64,000 bases of DNA from Bacillota bacterium (GTDB lineage: Bacteria; Bacillota; Sulfobacillia; JACIYH01): the NCBI GenBank assembly GCA_040757085.1, contig JBFLXJ010000027.1, positions 1 through 64,000 on the forward strand, written 5' to 3'. A program made the translations under genes and the position numbers. Below are positions 42,350 through 55,584 of the stretch, in pieces (positions within the stretch are counted from its first letter, which is position 1; every line of letters starts with the position of its first letter). A model generated the notes under the pieces. It ran no database searches and was not told the origin of the DNA. It saw only the letters and a program-made list of their open reading frames with translations.

Positions 42350-43348
42350 CTAGCGGCGGGCCCCCTTCAACCAGGGCATCATGGCCCGCAGCTTCTCGCC
42401 CACCTGCTCGATAGGATGGGCGGCCTCCCGCGCCATCAGGCTGGTAAGGACGGGCCGGCCGGCCTGGTTCTCCAGGATCCACTCTCGGGCAAACTCTCCC
42501 GACTGGATGCGGGTCAGCGCTTCCTTCATGGCTTGCTTGACCTGCGGACCCACGATGCGCGACCCCATGGTGAGGTCGCCGTACTTGGCGGTGTCGGAGA
42601 CCCCGCGACGCATGTGGGTGATACCGCCCTCGTAGATGAGATCCACGATCAGTTTGAGCTCGTTGAGGCACTCGAAGTAGGCGATTTCAGGCTGGTAACC
42701 TGCCTCCACCAGGGTTTCGAAGCCGGCCTTGATAAGCGCGGTTACCCCACCGCACAGCACCGCCTGCTCGCCCAGGAGGTCGGTCTCGGTCTCCTCCCGG
42801 AAAGTGGTCTCGATCACTCCGGCCCGGGTGCACCCTATGGCCCTGGCGTAAGCCAGAGCGATCGGGTAGGCAGACCCGGACGCGTCCTGGTGCACCGCCA
42901 GAAGGGCGGGGACGCCGGCCCCCTCCAGGTACAGGCGGCGGAGCAGCGCCCCGGGGGCCTTGGGGGCCACCATGAACACGTCCACGTCGGGCGGGGGGAC
43001 CACCTGACCGTACAGGATGTTGAAGCCGTGGGCGAACCCCAGGGCCTTCCCTGCCCCCAGGTGAGGTCGTACCTGCTCTTCGTACACCTGGCGGTGCTGG
43101 TGGTCGGGGAGGAGGAACATGATCACCTGGGACGCCGCCGCCGCGTCCGCGGGCGTCGCCACCCGGAAGCCATCCCCACTCGCCCGATCCCACGAGGGGC
43201 CGGGACGGAGGCCAACCACCACTTCGATGCCGCTATCCCTCAAGTTCTGCGCTTGCGCACTTCCCTGGCTGCCATAGCCCAACACGGCTACCCGCAAGCC
43301 TTGCAACCGCCCCAGGTCGGCGTCCCGGTCGTACAGTACCCTGGCCAT
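42350..43348 (-). CDS. ilvC: Ketol-acid reductoisomerase
   Basis: 332 residues, class I length. [35 protein letters not shown] is the NADPH site; [38 protein letters not shown], and the metal-ligand segments [13 protein letters not shown] and [18 protein letters not shown] follow. It converts acetolactate to dihydroxyisovalerate. ATG 43348 has a GAGGAGG site. Last gene of the operon; its first 116 bases overlap the ilvN reading frame. Confidence 0.96.
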   Translation of the reverse strand: MARVLYDRDADLGRLQGLRVAVLGYGSQGSAQAQNLRDSGIEVVVGLRPGPSWDRASGDGFRVATPADAAAASQVIMFLLPDHQHRQVYEEQVRPHLGAGKALGFAHGFNILYGQVVPPPDVDVFMVAPKAPGALLRRLYLEGAGVPALLAVHQDASGSAYPIALAYARAIGCTRAGVIETTFREETETDLLGEQAVLCGGVTALIKAGFETLVEAGYQPEIAYFECLNELKLIVDLIYEGGITHMRRGVSDTAKYGDLTMGSRIVGPQVKQAMKEALTRIQSGEFAREWILENQAGRPVLTSLMAREAAHPIEQVGEKLRAMMPWLKGARR

Positions 43349-43847
43349 GCCACATACCTCCTCTCGATTCCTTGCTGCCACGGGCCATGGCGATCTTGCC
43401 CGTGCGGACCACTTCCATGATCCCGAACTCGCGCAGAAGTTCCACCATGGCCGACACTTTGTCTTCGTCCCCGGTAATTTCGATCACCAGGCTGCGCCGG
43501 GCAACATCCACGATCTTGGCCCGGAAAATATCCACAACCTGCATAATGGCGGCCCGCTGGGCCGGGGGAGCATGCACCCGCACCAGCGCCAGTTCCCGGC
43601 CGATGGCATCGGGTTCCTCGAGGGCTGACACCTTGATCACGTTGATCAGCTTGTGCAGCTGCTTCTGCACCTGCTCCAGGACGTGCTCGTCCCCGTCCAC
43701 CACGATGGTCATGCGGGAAAGAGAGGGGTCCTGTGTGACACCCACCGCCAGACTCTGAATGTTGAATCCCCGCCGGCCGAACAGGCCGGCCACCCGGGCG
43801 AGAACACCGGGCTGATTTTCCACCAGCACGGAAAAGGTGCGCTTCAT
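43233..43847 (-). CDS. ilvN: Acetolactate synthase small (regulatory) subunit, extended
   Basis: 204 residues against a usual 160-170. ACT domain: [47 protein letters not shown], then the second domain ending in [20 protein letters not shown], where the family normally stops. A further 45 or so residues run, out of frame, across the start of ilvC. It gives valine feedback control of IlvB. ATG 43847 has a GAAGGGGGTGA site, 15 bases after ilvB. Confidence 0.92.
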   Translation of the reverse strand: MKRTFSVLVENQPGVLARVAGLFGRRGFNIQSLAVGVTQDPSLSRMTIVVDGDEHVLEQVQKQLHKLINVIKVSALEEPDAIGRELALVRVHAPPAQRAAIMQVVDIFRAKIVDVARRSLVIEITGDEDKVSAMVELLREFGIMEVVRTGKIAMARGSKESRGGMWHGQGTVRPGRRPGAVARLAGSRVGLWQPGKCASAELEG

Positions 43848-43862
43848 GCCTCATCACCCCCT

Positions 43863-45515
43863 TCACCAGCTCACGATGATGCGGGCCAGAGGCTCCCCGG
43901 CGGGTACCATGGGGAGCACCTTTTCGTCCGCGGGCACCAGGCAGTGCAGCAGCCCGGGCCCCGGCTCGGCCAGCAACGCCGACAAACCGTCTTCCAGCTC
44001 GCCGGGATCAGTGACCCGCCAGGCCCTGATCCCATACGCCTGAGCCAGCGCCAACCAGTCGGGTCCCTGCAGGGACACCGCCACCAGGTTGCCCCCGAAG
44101 AACATGTCCTGCCACTGACGAACCATGCCCAGGCTGCCGTTGTCGAGAAGCACTATCTTGATGGGAAGTTGCTCCTGCTTCACGGTAGCAAGTTCCTGCA
44201 GATTCATCTGCAGGCTCCCATCTCCCGTCACCAGCACCACCGTCTTATCCGGGCACCCCACCTGGGCTCCCACGGCGGCAGGGAGGCCGTATCCCATGGC
44301 CCCCAAGCCACCCGAGGTGAGGAGGGTACGGGGATGATAGAAGGGATAGTGCTGCGCCACCCACATCTGGTGCTGACCCACGTCAGTGACCAGTACCAGG
44401 CGGCCCTGGCGGGCCAGGTCGCCGGTAGCGCTGGCCAGGGCCCGCACGACGCGCACGCCCATGCCATCCTGCCCCGCCCGACACCGGAAGGAACCTACCT
44501 GCGCGAGCCACTCGTCGTTGCGCCTCTCCGGTACCAGGGGGATGAGGGCCTCCAGCACCCGCCCCACGTCTCCCACAATGGGAATGTGCGCGGGCACGTT
44601 CTTTCCCAGCTCGGCGGGATCCACGTCCACGTGAATGACCTGGGCTCCCTGGGCAAAAGCCTCCCGTTTTCCCGTCACCCGGTCGCTGAACCGCACCCCC
44701 AGGGCCAGCAGCACGTCACATTCCTGGACAGCCCGGTTGGCCGCCACGGTGCCGTGCATCCCTATCATCCCGAGGAACAGGGGATGATCGGCCGGCATCG
44801 TCCCCAGACCCATGAGGGTGCTGGCCACGGGAAGGCCAGCCTTCTCGGCCAGACCCACCACGAGGGGGCCGGCTTCCGCCCACTTCACCCCGCCCCCGCT
44901 CAAGAGGAGCGGCCGTCTTGCCGATGCCAGTGCCTCCGCCGCCCTGGCCACCTGGGCGGGGTGGCCGTCCCGACGGGGCTTGTATCCCGGCAGCCGGGGG
45001 GTGGCATCGACTCCGGCCGGGACCTCTCCCTCCGCCACGTCGCGCGGCAAATCCACCAGGACCGGCCCTTTGCGCCCCGCCTGGGCCAGGTATATCGCCT
45101 CGTTCAGTACCCGGGGCAGATCCTCCACCCGGCTCACCAGGTAGTTGTGCTTCGTAAGGGGCATGGTGGCCCCGAAGATGTCCGTCTCCTGGAAGGCATC
45201 CCGCCCCAGCTGGCCGGTGGGAACCTGACCGGTGACGGCCAGCACCGGCACCGAATCCAGGAAGGCGTTGGTCAGTCCGCACAGGAGGTTGAGCGCCCCC
45301 GGTCCGGAGGTGGCGATGCAGGCCCCCAGCCTGCCCGTGGCGCGGGCGTAACCGTCGGCGGCCATGGCGGCCGCCTGCTCGTGTCGTACCAGGACGTGGC
45401 GGATCGACGGGGGTAGCACGTCGTACACGGGGATGACCGCCCCGCCCGGATAACCGAATATCACCTCGACCCCGTGCTCAACCAGCGAACTCCAGAGGAA
45501 CTGCGCTCCCGTCAT
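43863..45515 (-). CDS. ilvB: Acetolactate synthase large (catalytic) subunit
   Basis: 550 residues. [13 protein letters not shown], the ThDP Glu in [69 protein letters not shown] and the [12 protein letters not shown] (GDG..N) ThDP-Mg motif are all present. It condenses pyruvate to acetolactate (or with 2-ketobutyrate). The ATG overlaps the ilvD stop in an ATGA junction. Works with IlvN encoded just downstream. Confidence 0.96.
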   Translation of the reverse strand: MTGAQFLWSSLVEHGVEVIFGYPGGAVIPVYDVLPPSIRHVLVRHEQAAAMAADGYARATGRLGACIATSGPGALNLLCGLTNAFLDSVPVLAVTGQVPTGQLGRDAFQETDIFGATMPLTKHNYLVSRVEDLPRVLNEAIYLAQAGRKGPVLVDLPRDVAEGEVPAGVDATPRLPGYKPRRDGHPAQVARAAEALASARRPLLLSGGGVKWAEAGPLVVGLAEKAGLPVASTLMGLGTMPADHPLFLGMIGMHGTVAANRAVQECDVLLALGVRFSDRVTGKREAFAQGAQVIHVDVDPAELGKNVPAHIPIVGDVGRVLEALIPLVPERRNDEWLAQVGSFRCRAGQDGMGVRVVRALASATGDLARQGRLVLVTDVGQHQMWVAQHYPFYHPRTLLTSGGLGAMGYGLPAAVGAQVGCPDKTVVLVTGDGSLQMNLQELATVKQEQLPIKIVLLDNGSLGMVRQWQDMFFGGNLVAVSLQGPDWLALAQAYGIRAWRVTDPGELEDGLSALLAEPGPGLLHCLVPADEKVLPMVPAGEPLARIIVSW

Positions 45516-47194
45516 CGCCGTTCGCCCCCCGTGGACGCGGTCAAGACCGCACAGCGGGCGGCATCTGTCACCAGTGCCCGGTAGCGTTGCAGGATGCCCG
45601 CGGGCACTTCCCGCACCGGGCGCTGCCAGGCGGCCCGACGCCGGGAGAGTTCCTCCTCAGAAACGAGCAGGTCAAGCCGGGCAGCGGCCACGTCCAGTGA
45701 GATGAGGTCGCCGTCCTCCACCAGGGCCAGCGGCCCGCCCGCGTACGCCTCCGGGCTGACGTGTCCCACGGCCCCGCCCCGGGAGGCCCCGGAGAAACGG
45801 CCGTCGGTGATCAGGAACACCTTGCCTTCCAGCCCTCGACCCGTCAGCGCGGACGTGGCCTGCAGCATCTCCCGCATCCCGGGGCCGCCCGCAGGACCCT
45901 CGTACCGGATCACCAGCGCCTGCCCGGCCTCAACCTGGCCTGCCAGGATGGCTTCGACTGCCTGCTCCTCTCCATCGAACACCCGTGCCCGGCCCTGTTG
46001 CCGCCAGGCCTCGGGGGCAAGTGCGGCCGTCTTGATGATGGCCCCGGACGGCGCCAGGCTCCCGTACAGCACGCGCAGGCCACCCGTGCTCGCCCAGGGG
46101 TCGGCCAGAGGACGCACGACCTGACCGTCGGGGCCGGGCGCGTTCCGCACGTTTTGGGCCACGGTGGCTCCGGTCACGGTGAGGGCTTCACCCTCCAGCA
46201 GGCCGCCCTCGTACAGCTCCCTCATCACCACCGGCAAACCACCCACCCGGTCCAGGTCCTCCACGAACAGGTCTCCGGCGGGACTGAGTCGGCAAATGTG
46301 GGGGGTACGGCGGCTGATGCGGTCCGCCAGCTCGAGGTCGAACCTCACCGCCGCTTCGGCCGCGATCGCCCCCAGGTGCAGGATGCTGTTGGTTGAACCC
46401 CCCAGGGCCATATCCACGGCCAGGGCATTCGCCACCGCCGGGGGAGTGACAATACGGGAAGTGCGCAGGTCCGCCCGCCAGGCCGCCACCGCCTGCCTTC
46501 CCGTGGCCCGGGCCAGGGCCAGGCGACGGCTCGAGGTGGCCGGCACGGTGGCGCTGCCGGGCAGGGCCATCCCCAGGGCCTCCGCCATGGCAGCCATGGT
46601 GTTGGCGGTGAACATACCCGCGCACGAACCCGGACCCGGACAGGCGGCCATTTCCACCTCGCGCAGGCCAGCTGCGTCCAGCCGTCCGTCAGCATGGGCC
46701 CCCACCGCCTCGAAGACGTCCGAGAGGTCAAGCCTCCTGTCTCCCAGTTTCCCCGCCAGCATGGGACCTCCCCCGCAAAATATGGCGGGGATGTCCAGGC
46801 GGGCCGCAGCCATGAGCATGCCCGGCACGATCTTGTCGCAACTGGCCACCAGCACCACGGCATCGAGGGCATGAGCCTGGACCATGACTTCCACGCAGTC
46901 GGCGATGAGTTCCCGGCTGGGAAGAGAGTACCGCATGCCCGCGTGACCCATGGCCAGGCCATCGCACACTCCCGGAACACCGAAGGGAAGGGGGATTCCT
47001 CCCGCCTCCCGGACGCCCTGGGCCACCGCCTCGGCCAGGGTCCCCAGGTGCATGTGGCCGGGCACCAACTGGCCCCAGGAAACGGCGATCCCCACCAGGG
47101 GCCGGGCCAGGTCGTCGTCGCCCAGGCCCAGGGCACGCAAAAGGGAACGGTGGGGAGCTCGTTCCGGTCCCCTCTTGATGACGTCGCTCCTCAT
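45512..47194 (-). CDS. ilvD: Dihydroxy-acid dehydratase
   Basis: 560 residues, full length. The three Fe-S cysteines are in [26 protein letters not shown] and [62 protein letters not shown] are typical. It dehydrates the dihydroxy acids to the 2-keto acids of valine and isoleucine. The ATG overlaps the ilvE stop (ATGA). Confidence 0.96.
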   Translation of the reverse strand: MRSDVIKRGPERAPHRSLLRALGLGDDDLARPLVGIAVSWGQLVPGHMHLGTLAEAVAQGVREAGGIPLPFGVPGVCDGLAMGHAGMRYSLPSRELIADCVEVMVQAHALDAVVLVASCDKIVPGMLMAAARLDIPAIFCGGGPMLAGKLGDRRLDLSDVFEAVGAHADGRLDAAGLREVEMAACPGPGSCAGMFTANTMAAMAEALGMALPGSATVPATSSRRLALARATGRQAVAAWRADLRTSRIVTPPAVANALAVDMALGGSTNSILHLGAIAAEAAVRFDLELADRISRRTPHICRLSPAGDLFVEDLDRVGGLPVVMRELYEGGLLEGEALTVTGATVAQNVRNAPGPDGQVVRPLADPWASTGGLRVLYGSLAPSGAIIKTAALAPEAWRQQGRARVFDGEEQAVEAILAGQVEAGQALVIRYEGPAGGPGMREMLQATSALTGRGLEGKVFLITDGRFSGASRGGAVGHVSPEAYAGGPLALVEDGDLISLDVAAARLDLLVSEEELSRRRAAWQRPVREVPAGILQRYRALVTDAARCAVLTASTGGERR

Positions 47195-48096
47195 GATCGC
47201 TCGCCTCCACCTCGCGCCCCTACCAGACCCCGCGTTGAGGAAGGAGCGTTGCGGGTGAGCTCATGGAAGGCTTCCGTGAGCCGCTGCGTGACCGGCCCCG
47301 GCTTACCCGTTCCCACCTGGCGCCCGTCCACCTCCACCACGGGCATGATCTCGCAGGCGGTGCCGGTGAGGAAGCACTCGTCGGCCACGTACAGGTCGTG
47401 CCGGCAGAAAAGCTTCTCTTCCACCGGGACACCCATGCCGCGGGCCAGTTCCATCACTGCGGCGCGGGTGATCCCTTCCAGGATGCCCACGAACGCCGGA
47501 GGCGTGATGAGGACGCCCCGGCGCAGGATGAATATGTTCTCGCCGGTGGCCTCCACCACATAGCCCTCCGGGTTGAGCAGGATGGCCTCCGGATACCCCG
47601 CCAGCACGGCGTCCAGCTTGGCCAGGATGTTGTTCAGGTAGTTAAGGGATTTCACGCGGGGGTTGAGGGCGTTGACCCCCACCCGCTGGGTGGAAGCGGT
47701 CATGGCCCGCAACCCCTGCCGGTACAGTTCCGGCGGATACAGGGCGATATGGTCGGTGATGATGATCACGTTGGGGGAAGTACACTTTCGCGGGTCGAGC
47801 CCCAGGTCTCCCTCCCCGCGGGTCACTATCAGGCGGATGTATGCATCCGTGAGGCCGTTAGCCTCCAGGGTGGAGTAGATGGCCTCCCCCATCTGCTCGA
47901 TCCCGATGGGGATGGTTAGCATGATCGCCCGTGCCGACTCGTACAGGCGCACCAGGTGTTCCTCCATCTTGAACACCCGGCCTCCGTAGGCGCGGATCCC
48001 TTCGAATACCCCGTCCCCGTACAGGAGGCCGTGGTCGAAGACGGACACCCGGGCCTCTTCCGCGGGCACCAGCTTACCGTTGAAGTATACGAGCAT
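47191..48096 (-). CDS. ilvE: Branched-chain amino acid aminotransferase
   Basis: 301 residues, class IV PLP aminotransferase. [56 protein letters not shown], the PLP Lys in [35 protein letters not shown] and [21 protein letters not shown] are clear. It transfers amino groups to the valine, leucine and isoleucine keto acids. ATG 48096 has a GGGAGGGATAACG site. Confidence 0.95.
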   Translation of the reverse strand: MLVYFNGKLVPAEEARVSVFDHGLLYGDGVFEGIRAYGGRVFKMEEHLVRLYESARAIMLTIPIGIEQMGEAIYSTLEANGLTDAYIRLIVTRGEGDLGLDPRKCTSPNVIIITDHIALYPPELYRQGLRAMTASTQRVGVNALNPRVKSLNYLNNILAKLDAVLAGYPEAILLNPEGYVVEATGENIFILRRGVLITPPAFVGILEGITRAAVMELARGMGVPVEEKLFCRHDLYVADECFLTGTACEIMPVVEVDGRQVGTGKPGPVTQRLTEAFHELTRNAPSSTRGLVGARGGGERS

Positions 48097-48098
48097 CG

Positions 48099-49235
48099 TT
48101 ATCCCTCCCGAATGGCTTCTCGAACCAGGTCCCCCATGGCCGCCGTGCCCACCACGCGCGACCCGGGTTCCTCCAGGTCAGGCGTGCGGTAACCCGCTTC
48201 CAGCACCCGCCGGACGGCGGATTCTATGCGCGCGGCGGCCCGTGCACCCTGCCCGCCGGCACACGCGTACTGGAGCAGCATGCCCGCACTCAGGATAGCC
48301 GCCAGGGGATTGGCCCGGTCCTGTCCCGCCAGAGCGGGCGCCGACCCGTGCACGGGCTCGAACAGGCCCGGACCCGCATCGCTCAGCGAAGCCGAAGGCA
48401 AGAGCCCCAGGGATCCCACCAGCGCCCCGCCCAGGTCGCTCAGGATGTCCCCGAAGGTGTTCTCGGTGACCACCACATCCAGCCGCCAGGGCCGCAACAC
48501 CATTTCCATGGCGGCAGCATCCACATACATGTGCTCAGTGTCCACCTCGGGATAAGCTGATCGCAGAGCCTCTACCATTTCCCGCCATAACCGGGAACTG
48601 GAGAGGACGTTTGCCTTATCCACCGACAGAAGGCGCCGCGAGCGCTCACTGGCCAGCCGGAATGCCAGCCGCACCACCCGCTCGATCTGGCGGCTGGTGT
48701 ACCACATGGTGTCGACGGCGACGGACCCGCAGCCGTCCGCCCAGCGCCCGCTGGGCTTACCGTAATAAAGGCCCCCTGACAGTTCCCGCACCACCAGGAT
48801 GTCCAGACCCCGCTCGAGGATCTCGGGCCGCAGAGGGGATGCTCCCGCCAGAGAGGGATAAAGCTTCACGGGCCGCAGGTTGGCCCACAGGCCCAGACCC
48901 TGGCGCAGGGCCAGCAGCCCTGCCTCCGGGCGCCTGTCCGCGGGCAGGCCGTCCCAGCGCGGACCCCCCACCGCCCCCAGCAGCACCGCGTCCGCCTGCC
49001 GGCAAGCCCGCAACACCTCTTCGGGAAGAGGCTCACCCGCCTCATCGATGGCCGCCCCGCCCACGGGAAAGTATTCGCATGCCAGCGCGATCCCCTCCGC
49101 CGCCGCGGCCACCTCCATGACCTTCACCGCCTGGGCAATCACCTCGGGCCCGATGCCGTCCCCGGGCAGAACCACCACCTTCAGGCGGCAGCCATCCATC
49201 CCCCCCGCACCCCGAGCACCCTCACCAGCGCTCAC
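48099..49235 (-). CDS. leuB: 3-isopropylmalate dehydrogenase
   Basis: 378 residues. [61 protein letters not shown], the signature [31 protein letters not shown] and [19 protein letters not shown] are present. It oxidises and decarboxylates 3-isopropylmalate. The GTG at 49235 overlaps the leuD stop (GTGA); ATG 49199 is the alternative start. Confidence 0.95.
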   Translation of the reverse strand: MSAGEGARGAGGMDGCRLKVVVLPGDGIGPEVIAQAVKVMEVAAAAEGIALACEYFPVGGAAIDEAGEPLPEEVLRACRQADAVLLGAVGGPRWDGLPADRRPEAGLLALRQGLGLWANLRPVKLYPSLAGASPLRPEILERGLDILVVRELSGGLYYGKPSGRWADGCGSVAVDTMWYTSRQIERVVRLAFRLASERSRRLLSVDKANVLSSSRLWREMVEALRSAYPEVDTEHMYVDAAAMEMVLRPWRLDVVVTENTFGDILSDLGGALVGSLGLLPSASLSDAGPGLFEPVHGSAPALAGQDRANPLAAILSAGMLLQYACAGGQGARAAARIESAVRRVLEAGYRTPDLEEPGSRVVGTAAMGDLVREAIREG

Positions 49236-49750
49236 CGGTCACATCCTCCCCCGGCCCCGCGCACGAGGCGCTGTCTGACGTACTCCACCAGGCCTCCCGC
49301 CTGCCACACCTCTCGGGCCGCTCCCGCCGGGAACGTCACCGGGATACCCTCTCCCGAGGAGAGGTACAGCACCCCGTCCTCCCCGTCTATCAGGATCTCT
49401 TCGCCCGGCTGTACCCGTGCAGCTGCTTCGGCCGACTCCACGAGCAGCAGGCCCAGGTTTACGGCGTTGCGGAAGAATATGCGGGCGAAGGAGGCAGCCA
49501 CCACTGCCGCCACCCCGCAGGCCTGCAAGGCCCGGGGGGCGTGTTCCCGCGAGCTGCCGCAGCCGAAGTTCCTCCCCGCCACCACCACGTCCCCGGGGCG
49601 CACCCGGGCCGGAAACTCCGGGTCTGCCACCTCCAGACAGTGTGCCGCCAGCACCTGGGGATCGTGGGTGTAAAGATAGCGGGCCGGAATAATGACGTCG
49701 GTGTCCACGTCATCCCCGAACTTCCACGCCCTACCCGCGATGCGGGCCAC
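49232..49750 (-). CDS. leuD: 3-isopropylmalate dehydratase, small subunit
   Basis: 172 residues. [68 protein letters not shown] is the LeuD swivel-domain signature. It partners LeuC to isomerise isopropylmalate. GTG 49750 has a GAGGAGGTGATC site, right after the leuC stop. Confidence 0.95.
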   Translation of the reverse strand: MARIAGRAWKFGDDVDTDVIIPARYLYTHDPQVLAAHCLEVADPEFPARVRPGDVVVAGRNFGCGSSREHAPRALQACGVAAVVAASFARIFFRNAVNLGLLLVESAEAAARVQPGEEILIDGEDGVLYLSSGEGIPVTFPAGAAREVWQAGGLVEYVRQRLVRGAGGGCDR

Positions 49751-49751
49751 C

Positions 49752-50960
49752 CTAGATCACCTCCTCCGGGTGCGCGATGCACCCCGCCAGTGCAGTTGCG
49801 GCCGCCACCGCCGGACCGGCCAGGTACACCCTGCTCTCCGGGTGACCCATCCGACCCCGGAAGTTCCGGTTGGTGGTGGCCAGACAAACCTCGCCCTCGG
49901 CCAGCACCCCCATGTGGCCGCCCAAACAGGGACCACAGGTGGGAGTAGAAACCGCCGCTCCCGCTTCCAGGAAAACGTGGATTAACCCCGCCTGCAGGGC
50001 ACGCCGGTAGACGTCCTGCGTGGCGGGGATGACGATCAGCCTCACCCGCGGGTGAACCTTCCTGCCCGCCAGGATCTCCGCCGCGACGGCGAGGTCGTAC
50101 AGCCGCCCGTTGGTGCAAGAACCGATGACCACCTGATCCACCGGCGTCCCCGCCACCTCGCGGATCGGCACCACGTTGGCAGGCGAATAGGGACACGCCA
50201 CCTGGGGCTCTAGGCCTGATACGTCCCAGGTGTAACGACCGGCCACTTCCGCCCCCGCCTCGCTTTGCCAGTCACCCATGGGCACCAACCCGGCTTTCGC
50301 CCCCGCCTCCACCGCCATGTTGCACAGGGTCAGCCTGCCATCGAGGGGAAGTGCGGCTACAGCCTCCCCGCCGAACTCCAGCGCCATGTAGTTGGCACCT
50401 TCCGTCCCCAGTCGGGATATCAGGAACAGGGCCAGGTCCTTGCCCCCCACCCAGCGTGGCAACTGCCCCTTGAACTCCACACGGAGAGTGGCGGGAACGC
50501 GGAACCACAGTTCGCCGAGAGCCATGGCACAGGCCAGGTCGGTGGACCCCACCCCGGTGGCAAAAACACCCAGGGCGCCACAGGTGCAGGTGTGGGAATC
50601 CGCTCCCACCAGGAGGTCCCCCGGGCGCAGGATTCCCAGCTCCGGCAACAACGCATGCTCGATGCCCATTCGACCCACTTCGTAATAGTGGACGATGCCC
50701 TGCTCGCGGGCGAATTCCCTGGTCACCCGGGCCTGAGCGGCCGAGGCGATGTCCTTGGCGGGCAGGAAATGGTCGGGCACCAGGATAATCCGGCCGGGAT
50801 CAAAAACCCGGTCGCACCCCATGGCCCGCATCTGGTCTATGGCCAGGGGAGCGGTGATGTCGTTCGCCAGACACCAGTCCACCCGAGCCCACACCGTCTC
50901 CCCGGGCTCCACCTGCTTGCGCCCGGCGTGGGCAGCCAGGATCTTCTCCGCAGCCGTCAT
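49752..50960 (-). CDS. leuC: 3-isopropylmalate dehydratase, large subunit
   Basis: About 402 residues, the shorter archaeal/Firmicutes HacA-like LeuC type. [65 protein letters not shown] and [34 protein letters not shown] carry the 4Fe-4S cysteines. ATG 50960 has a GAGGTG site; GTG 50972 immediately after the leuA stop is possible. Confidence 0.95.
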   Translation of the reverse strand: MTAAEKILAAHAGRKQVEPGETVWARVDWCLANDITAPLAIDQMRAMGCDRVFDPGRIILVPDHFLPAKDIASAAQARVTREFAREQGIVHYYEVGRMGIEHALLPELGILRPGDLLVGADSHTCTCGALGVFATGVGSTDLACAMALGELWFRVPATLRVEFKGQLPRWVGGKDLALFLISRLGTEGANYMALEFGGEAVAALPLDGRLTLCNMAVEAGAKAGLVPMGDWQSEAGAEVAGRYTWDVSGLEPQVACPYSPANVVPIREVAGTPVDQVVIGSCTNGRLYDLAVAAEILAGRKVHPRVRLIVIPATQDVYRRALQAGLIHVFLEAGAAVSTPTCGPCLGGHMGVLAEGEVCLATTNRNFRGRMGHPESRVYLAGPAVAAATALAGCIAHPEEVI

Positions 50961-50973
50961 GGGTCGGGACACC

Positions 50974-52518
<1,545 letters not shown>

Positions 52519-52550
52519 CTGCCACCCCTCCTGAATCGTTAGCAGTCCCA

Positions 52551-52615
52551 TCAATACAAAGAACCCGAAGAGGCATGGATCCTTCCGAACAGGAACCTGC
52601 CGCTCGGGTCTTTTG
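52551..52615 (-). terminator. Intrinsic terminator in the leuA leader
   Basis: On the minus strand a long interrupted hairpin (CCCGA...TCGGG, GGCA...TGCC, then an inner GGTTCCT/AGGATCC stem) is followed by TTCTTTGTATT. It lies between the riboswitch and leuA, and is the likely read-through control point. Confidence 0.75.
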
Positions 52616-52659
52616 TACCCACGGTGTACCCGGGAGGGCACCTCCTGGCCCCTGCTCCC

Positions 52660-52735
52660 GGGCCGATACCGCTTGGTCGCTGGCCACCCGGACCACGACG
52701 CCGGATGCGGAACCCTAGGTATCCTTCCTGCGACC
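52660..52735 (-). promoter_or_regulatory. ykkC-class riboswitch of the leu-ilv operon, probably ppGpp type
   Basis: On the minus strand a P1 stem (GATACC/GGTATC, 52718-52723 with 52665-52670) encloses the conserved CTAGGGTTCCG (52709-52719 region) and GGTCCGGGTGGCC (52682-52694), the hallmark pair of the ykkC family. The classes sense guanidine, ppGpp or PRPP. Position before branched-chain amino acid genes is typical of ppGpp riboswitches, so that is my assignment; the discriminating bases need alignment. It starts about 40 bases after the alaS stop. Confidence 0.75.
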
Positions 52736-52775
52736 TCGTGTGGTGCTTTTGACTAAGCCATATACGACGTCGCTG

Positions 52776-55523
52776 TCAGGATTCCTCCTGCGCCTGGGCA
52801 CGAACTTCGCCGACGGCGCGCGCCAGGGCTGCCTCGATGCCGGCCGGGTTGCGCCCCCCGGCTTCCGCCATGTGGGCTTTGCCCCCACCACCCCCGCCCA
52901 CCAGGGGAGCCAGGGACTTGATCAGGCGGCCGGCGTGCACGCCCCGCCCGGCCAGGTCGGGGCTGACCATGGCCAGCAGATACGCGCGGCCTTCTTCCTC
53001 GGCCCCCAGGATCACGACCCCGGACCCCAGGCTGTCCCGCACGGCATCACCCAGGGTGCGCATGGCCTGCCGATCGGGGAGCGGGCAGCGAGCCGCCACC
53101 ACCTTGATCCCGTCAACATCCACGGCCCCGGATGCCAGCAGCTTCGCCTCGCGGCCCAGCAGGGAGGCCTGCAGGGAGTCGATGCGCCGCTGGGCAGCAG
53201 CCACTTCCTGACGCAGTTCGGCGACCCGGGCGGGAAGCTTCTGGGGAGGAACCCCCAGAGGTCCGGCGGACTCTACCAGGAGTTCTTCCTGGCGCCGGGA
53301 CCAGGCCAGAGCGGCCCTCCCCGCCACCGCCTCCACCCTCCGCACACCCGCCCCCACCGCCGAGGAGGAGGTGAGGCGGAACATCCCCACCTGCCCGGTA
53401 GAACGCACATGGGTGCCGCCGCACAGTTCAAGGCTGAAATCCCCCATGCGCACGACCCGCACCGTGTCCCCGTACTTTTCTCCGAAGAGAGCCACCGCCC
53501 CCATGGCCATGGCCTCTTCCCGGGAAGTGAACAGTACCTCCACGGGGAGGTCGGCCATCACCTGCTCGTTCACCAGGTCTTCCACCTGGCGCAGCTGGGC
53601 CGGGGTTGGGGCCTCATAGTGTACGAAGTCGAAGCGCAGGCGGTCGGGTGCCACCAGGGAGCCGGCCTGAGTGGCATGGCTGCCCAGCACCTGCCGCAGG
53701 GCCCGGTGCAGGAGGTGAGTGGCCGTGTGGTGACGGGCGGTATCCAGGCGGCGGTCCCCATCCACCCGCGCCCGCACCCGGTCTCCCACCCGCAGGGAGC
53801 CCCGCTCCACCTCTACCAGGTGCAGGATGCGGCCCCCGGGAGTGCGCTGGACATCCAGCACGCCGGCGGTCATGGCCCCGTGCTCCAATTCGCCCGTATC
53901 TGCCACCTGCCCGCCCGCCTCGGCGTAAAACGGCGTCCGGTCGAGCAGCACCCGCGCCCGCCCGCCCGCGGGCACCTCATTGAGCAGCCTGTCCCGCCCG
54001 AGAGCCTCATTTCCCTGGCCCGCGGCGGGCTCGATCGCCCGGCTCTGTGCCGCCTGGACCGGCCCGCGTTCCGCCGGCCCAGCCGTCCACCCGTCGGCTT
54101 CGCCGGGCGGCAGGAGGGCGAGCACCACCGCCTCTTCCTCCAGGCGGTCATATCCGACGAAATCCGTCGCCGGATACTGGGAGAGGAGCATGTCCAGCGG
54201 GGAACCGATGTCCCACCCCTCGACCGCTCGCGCCGCCCGCGCCCTCTCCCGCTGCTCCTCCATGGCCTGCTCGAACCCTTCCCGGTCCAGACCCAGGCCG
54301 TGTTCCGAGGCGATGTCGGCGGTCAGGTCGGGCGGGAACCCGTAGGTGTCGTACAGGAGGAAGGCATCCCGCCCGGGCAGCCTGTCCAATCCCTTCTCCT
54401 TTGCCGCCGCCACCAGTTCCAGGGCCCGCGCCGTGCCTTCGGCCAGGGTCTGGCGGAAGCGTTCCTCTTCGGCGCGCAGCACGCCGGCCACCTGGGCGGC
54501 GGCGGCCCGTAGGTGGACGTAGGGATCCCCCATGATGTCCACCACCACCGGCACCAACCGGTGCAGGAAGGGTTCGCCGATGCCCAGAGACTGCCCGTAA
54601 CGCACCGCGCGACGCAAAAGTCGCCTTATCACGTACCCCCGCCCTTCGTTGGAGGGCAACACCCCCTCGGCCACCGCAAAGGCGATGGCCCGCAGGTGGT
54701 CGGCTATCACCCGCATGGCCACGTCGTCCGCTTCGCTGGCTCCGTACCGTTTGCCCGCCAGCCGCGCCGCCTCGTTCACTAAGGGGAAGAGCAGGTCGCT
54801 CTCAAAGTTGGAGCTAACCCCCTGCATCACGGAGGCGATGCGCTCCAGACCCATCCCGGTATCGATGTTCTTGCGGGGCAGGGGAACATACTCGCCGTTT
54901 TCCAGGTGGTTGAACTGGCTGAACACCAGGTTCCACAACTCCAGGTACCGTGAGCACTCGCACCCCGGCCGGCAGTCGGGCGACCCACATCCGAAGGCCG
55001 GTCCCCGGTCGATGTAGATTTCCGAGCAGGGTCCGCACGGGCCGGGGCCGATATCCCAGAAGTTGGTCTCGTCGTCCACCACCCTTTCGCGCGGCAACCC
55101 CACGTCCCGGACCCATATCTGGCGAGCCTCGTCGTCGGTGGGGTGAACGCTGGCCCACAATTCCTGGCGCGGCAACCCCAGCACCCCGGTCAGGTACTCC
55201 CAGGCCCAGACGATGGCCTCCCGCTTGAAGTAGTCGCCGATCGAGAAGTTGCCCAGCATTTCGAACAGGGTGTGATGGCGCGGCGTGTGCCCCACGTTCT
55301 CGATGTCGGTCGTCCGTAAGGAGAGCTGACTGGATGCCAGCCGGCGCCGCGGGGGCTCCACCTTGCCCGCGAAGTACGGCTTGAGGGGCGCCACGCCGGC
55401 GTTGATCCACAGCAGCGTGGGGTCATCCCGCGGCACCAGCGGGGCACTATCCAGCACCAGATGATCTCGCGCCGCGAAGAAGTCCAGGAACTTCTGCCTC
55501 AACTCTCTTCCCGTCACCCTCAT
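52776..55523 (-). CDS. alaS: Alanyl-tRNA synthetase
   Basis: About 915 residues. Aminoacylation domain: TGRELRQKFLDFFAARDH, INAGVAPLKPYF, HHTLFEMLGNFSIGDYFK, GPCGPCSEIYID, LWNLVFSQFN, NIDTGMGLERIA. Editing domain: ARHHTATHLLHRALRQVLG and CGGTHVRSTGQVG. The C-terminal C-Ala domain ends in GGGGGGKAHMAEAGG. An additional cysteine-rich insert (FGCGSPDCRPGCECSR) is a likely zinc site. ATG 55523 and GTG 55517 are both served by GAGGAGG. T-box controlled. Confidence 0.96.
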   Translation of the reverse strand: MRVTGRELRQKFLDFFAARDHLVLDSAPLVPRDDPTLLWINAGVAPLKPYFAGKVEPPRRRLASSQLSLRTTDIENVGHTPRHHTLFEMLGNFSIGDYFKREAIVWAWEYLTGVLGLPRQELWASVHPTDDEARQIWVRDVGLPRERVVDDETNFWDIGPGPCGPCSEIYIDRGPAFGCGSPDCRPGCECSRYLELWNLVFSQFNHLENGEYVPLPRKNIDTGMGLERIASVMQGVSSNFESDLLFPLVNEAARLAGKRYGASEADDVAMRVIADHLRAIAFAVAEGVLPSNEGRGYVIRRLLRRAVRYGQSLGIGEPFLHRLVPVVVDIMGDPYVHLRAAAAQVAGVLRAEEERFRQTLAEGTARALELVAAAKEKGLDRLPGRDAFLLYDTYGFPPDLTADIASEHGLGLDREGFEQAMEEQRERARAARAVEGWDIGSPLDMLLSQYPATDFVGYDRLEEEAVVLALLPPGEADGWTAGPAERGPVQAAQSRAIEPAAGQGNEALGRDRLLNEVPAGGRARVLLDRTPFYAEAGGQVADTGELEHGAMTAGVLDVQRTPGGRILHLVEVERGSLRVGDRVRARVDGDRRLDTARHHTATHLLHRALRQVLGSHATQAGSLVAPDRLRFDFVHYEAPTPAQLRQVEDLVNEQVMADLPVEVLFTSREEAMAMGAVALFGEKYGDTVRVVRMGDFSLELCGGTHVRSTGQVGMFRLTSSSAVGAGVRRVEAVAGRAALAWSRRQEELLVESAGPLGVPPQKLPARVAELRQEVAAAQRRIDSLQASLLGREAKLLASGAVDVDGIKVVAARCPLPDRQAMRTLGDAVRDSLGSGVVILGAEEEGRAYLLAMVSPDLAGRGVHAGRLIKSLAPLVGGGGGGKAHMAEAGGRNPAGIEAALARAVGEVRAQAQEES

Positions 55524-55584
55524 CTCCTCCTCTACTAGCTTTGCACGGCCGGGCTTCACACGGGGCTTTCGTCCCACTGGCGAC

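Noticed and set aside
52519-52641. Longer leuA start at 52641
   Set aside because: The extension covers the terminator hairpin; the LeuA family start and AGGAGGGG site point to GTG 52518.
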